The notes under the pieces are model-generated. The model ran no database searches and was not told where the DNA came from. It saw only the letters and a program-made list of their open reading frames with translations. A program made the translations under genes and the position numbers. Shown here one piece after another: positions 6,168 to 7,459 of a DNA stretch of 7,459 bases. Numbering within the stretch: position 1 is the stretch's first letter; every line of letters starts with the position of its first letter. The DNA is from Planctomycetaceae bacterium (GTDB lineage Bacteria > Planctomycetota > Planctomycetia > Pirellulales > Thermoguttaceae), in NCBI GenBank assembly GCA_031274045.1, contig JAISQS010000642.1, positions 1 through 7,459 of the forward strand. Reading direction: 5' to 3'.

Positions 6168-6482
6168 TTATTCGTTGCGGGTCTGATTCATTAGAGTTCG
6201 GACGACGATTCGCCTGGCGACTACGGAGAGGTAGGTTGTCAGGCTGCTTCGTTCGCTGAAATTTCGCAGCAGCCTGTAATTGTCGTATCCCAGAGCGGCG
6301 AATACGCTTTCGCATAGAGTGTTGCGGTCTTCTATGCTGATTCGTACATCACGGTTGGTTGCGGTGTGGTCAACAACGTGAAGTACAAGCCCAAGAAATC
6401 TATCTACAAAATCTTCCCAAGCGCGAGGTTGCTCATCCAAACAACGTATCAGAAGTTCGCGATCAAGTTCGGCTACTGACAT
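6168..6482 (-). CDS. Short sigma-70 region-2-like protein (ECF-type)
   Basis: A 104-residue protein beginning MSVAELDRELLIRCLDE. It matches the sigma-70 region 2 pattern: ELLIRCL..QPRAWEDFVDRFLGLVLHVV (regions 1.2-2.1-like), an acidic DRNTLCESVFAAL segment, then LLRNFSERSSLTTYLSVVARRIVVRTL, which corresponds to the region 2.3-2.4 helix (S.L.TYL..IARR). This part would bind the beta-prime coiled coil of RNA polymerase and the -10 element. Region 4, which recognises the -35, is absent: the protein stops with TLMNQTRNE, and other frames downstream show no region 4. The start at 6482 is preferred over an upstream in-frame ATG (6674) because AGGAA lies 7 bases before it and the extra 64 residues have no family resemblance. 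It is divergent from greA and convergent with rplT. Whether it is a functional sigma factor or a regulator is open. Confidence 0.8.
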   Translation of the reverse strand: MSVAELDRELLIRCLDEQPRAWEDFVDRFLGLVLHVVDHTATNRDVRISIEDRNTLCESVFAALGYDNYRLLRNFSERSSLTTYLSVVARRIVVRTLMNQTRNE

Positions 6483-6489
6483 AAAAAAA

Positions 6490-6494
6490 TTCCT
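6490..6494 (-). promoter_or_regulatory. Ribosome binding site deciding the sigma-like gene start
   Basis: AGGAA on the minus strand, 7 bases before the ATG at 6482-6480. This supports the short 104-residue form over the longer reading from 6674. Confidence 0.7.
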
Positions 6495-6703
6495 ATTGTT
6501 TAATGTTGGGTTACAATTGTTTTTTTTGCGCAACGAATTATGGATTTCGTTGACGTTAAGTTTGATGCTTGCCGGCGGCGAAATTTTGTGAGCAAGCAAT
6601 TTGAGACCGGTTGTGCGTGTTTGTTGTTGTGATTTGCGAATGTTATCAATTTTGTCGATTTTAATAAAGATCAATTTTTAAAAAACTGCGGTTGAGCCGC
6701 AAT

Positions 6704-6707
6704 GGAG
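6704..6707 (+). promoter_or_regulatory. Ribosome binding site deciding the greA start
   Basis: GGAG, 6 bases before ATG 6714. An in-frame ATG at 6702 overlaps it and has no site of its own. A small 5-bp hairpin (6687-6691 with 6697-6701) lies just upstream. Confidence 0.6.
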
Positions 6708-6713
6708 ATTTCA

Positions 6714-7184
6714 ATGGAATCGATTCCTATGACCCGTGAGGGGTACAATAAAATTAAGATAGAGGTTGAGCGTCTTGAGACGGAGGAGATGCCGGTGATT
6801 CTTGAGCGTTTGGCGAATGCGCGTGCGGAGGGTGATTTGAAGGAGAATGCCGAGTATCATGGCGCGCGGGAGAGTCAAGGGATGTTGCAGGCAAAAATAA
6901 ACGAGCTAAAAGGCAAATTGGGGCGAGCAACAATAATTGACACGTCGGCGTTGCCGCAAGACGAAGTACGCTTCGGCGCAACTGTCAAAGTACAAAAAAC
7001 AGGCGCAAAAAAACCGGAAACGTACACGCTTGTTGGTGCGGGGGAAGAAGATTACGATGAAGGAAAAATACTAGTCACAAGCCCGCTCGCTCAAGGTTTT
7101 CTAGGAAAAAAGAAAGACGATGTCGTAACCATACAAGTACCAAACCGAGTCCTCGAATTTAAAATTCTGGAAATAAGTTACTAA
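6714..7184 (+). CDS. greA: Transcription elongation factor GreA
   Basis: A 156-residue GreA. It enters the secondary channel of RNA polymerase and stimulates cleavage of backtracked RNA. The N-terminal coiled coil (about 1-75) carries the tip motif EGDLKENAEYHGARE; with this start the catalytic acidic residues are D41 and E44, the same numbers as in E. coli GreA. The C-terminal FKBP-like domain (about 80-156) includes VRFGATVKV, YTLVGAGEEDYDEGKI and SPLAQGFLGKKKDDVV, ending NRVLEFKILEI. ATG 6714 is preferred because of GGAG six bases upstream and the family start (IPMTREGY); ATG 6702 would add four residues. It is a single gene, divergent from the sigma-like gene. Codon use changes abruptly near 6895: before it Glu is GAG in 11 of 12 codons, after it GAA in 7 of 8. 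Confidence 0.96.
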   Translation: MESIPMTREGYNKIKIEVERLETEEMPVILERLANARAEGDLKENAEYHGARESQGMLQAKINELKGKLGRATIIDTSALPQDEVRFGATVKVQKTGAKKPETYTLVGAGEEDYDEGKILVTSPLAQGFLGKKKDDVVTIQVPNRVLEFKILEISY

Positions 7185-7187
7185 TAA

Positions 7188-7207
7188 AATAGACTCTATT
7201 ATTTTTT
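7188..7207 (+). terminator. Weak candidate terminator after greA
   Basis: A 5-bp stem AATAG (7188-7192) with CTATT (7196-7200) and a 3-base loop, followed by six T residues (7202-7207), begins 4 bases after the stop codon. The stem is A+T-rich and short, so efficiency is doubtful. Confidence 0.35.
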
Positions 7208-7294
7208 GGGGGGTGGAGTTTTTTTTGTATTTTCTTGTTGATCTATTAAGACGAAATATAAAAGAATCTTGCTGATTGTAAGCAGCCAAAATAG

Positions 7295-7337
7295 CCGCGA
7301 AGCGGCGAAGGACTGGAACGCGGGCATCCCGCCCTCG
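7295..7337. repeat. Third copy of the CCGCGAAGCGGCG repeat
   Basis: This is the same sequence, in the same orientation, as the left arm of the palindrome at 1728-1771: CCGCGAAGCGGCG, then AGGACTGGAACGCGGG, then the CCCGCC end. It has a few differences and no inverted partner nearby. It shows that the arm exists as a solitary dispersed unit. Confidence 0.8.
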
Positions 7338-7352
7338 TTGTACCATACAAGT

Positions 7353-7459
7353 TTTTTTGAGAATACGAACCATACGAAAAATACAAAATAAACGAAAAGA
7401 GTTGATGGTAAAATTTCGTTTGTTTCGCATATTTTGTTTATTCCGTATTCTCTAAAAAA
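7353..7459. repeat. Imperfect inverted-repeat element at the window end
   Basis: The arms 7353-7397 and 7414-7459 pair imperfectly, with roughly four fifths of positions complementary. The outer ends (TTTTTT, then GAGAATACG) and the inner ends (AACGAAA) pair best. It may continue past the window. I recognise this GAATACGAACCATACGAAAA type as another dispersed intergenic repeat. The ORF through it on the minus strand is rejected as spurious. Confidence 0.6.

Noticed and set aside
6483..6674. 64-residue N-terminal extension of the sigma-like protein
   Set aside because: It has no sigma-like sequence, and AGGAA is well placed before the internal ATG at 6482.
6702..6713. Upstream ATG for greA
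   Set aside because: It has no ribosome binding site and overlaps the GGAG that serves ATG 6714; the shorter form also matches family numbering of the catalytic acids.
7101..7430. Minus-strand ORF of 109 codons
   Set aside because: It is antisense to the greA 3' end and crosses two dispersed repeats; its RGRDARVPVLRRFAA stretch is a repeat translation.

Overview
The window most likely comes from a bacterial chromosome of the Planctomycetes, perhaps a host-associated or anaerobic lineage. This is inference, not proof. It rests on three things: a short sigma-70 region-2-only protein of a type I associate with planctomycetes, a GAF protein and an ankyrin protein beside core genes, and dispersed intergenic repeats whose chance translations (for example GGRDARVPVLRRFAA) I know from planctomycete and verrucomicrobial genomes.

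Layout: positions 1-961 hold no gene, but carry two elaborate arrays of inverted repeats and hairpins (1-187 and 315-769). A YkgJ-family cysteine-cluster protein follows at 962-1408. Positions 1409-2124 are a composite of at least three repeat elements, including a long nested palindrome (1728-1983) and a 28-bp tandem duplication. A 520-residue ankyrin-repeat membrane protein (2125-3687) comes next and ends at a strong intrinsic terminator. A GAF-domain protein is encoded on the minus strand (4618-3758). Its upstream region holds a Fur-box-like dyad.

Positions 4620-5332 contain no credible gene. The ribosomal protein genes rpmI (bL35) and rplT (bL20) follow, 166 bp apart, with no infC before them and no pheS after them. 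A minus-strand sigma-70 region-2-like gene (6482-6168) converges on rplT and diverges from greA (6714-7184), the transcript-cleavage factor. The window ends in another dispersed repeat (a third copy of the 1728-type sequence) and a terminal inverted repeat.

The genes do not form one pathway. The right half is an information-processing neighbourhood (bL35, bL20, a sigma-like factor, GreA). The left half is accessory, dominated by repeats and the ankyrin gene. The two most unusual signals are mirror-symmetric, nested inverted-repeat elements without any transposase, and abrupt switches between G/T-rich and A/C-rich stretches on the plus strand. Two of those switches fall in the middle of intact conserved genes. 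I found no CRISPR array, tRNA, rRNA, transposase or phage gene.
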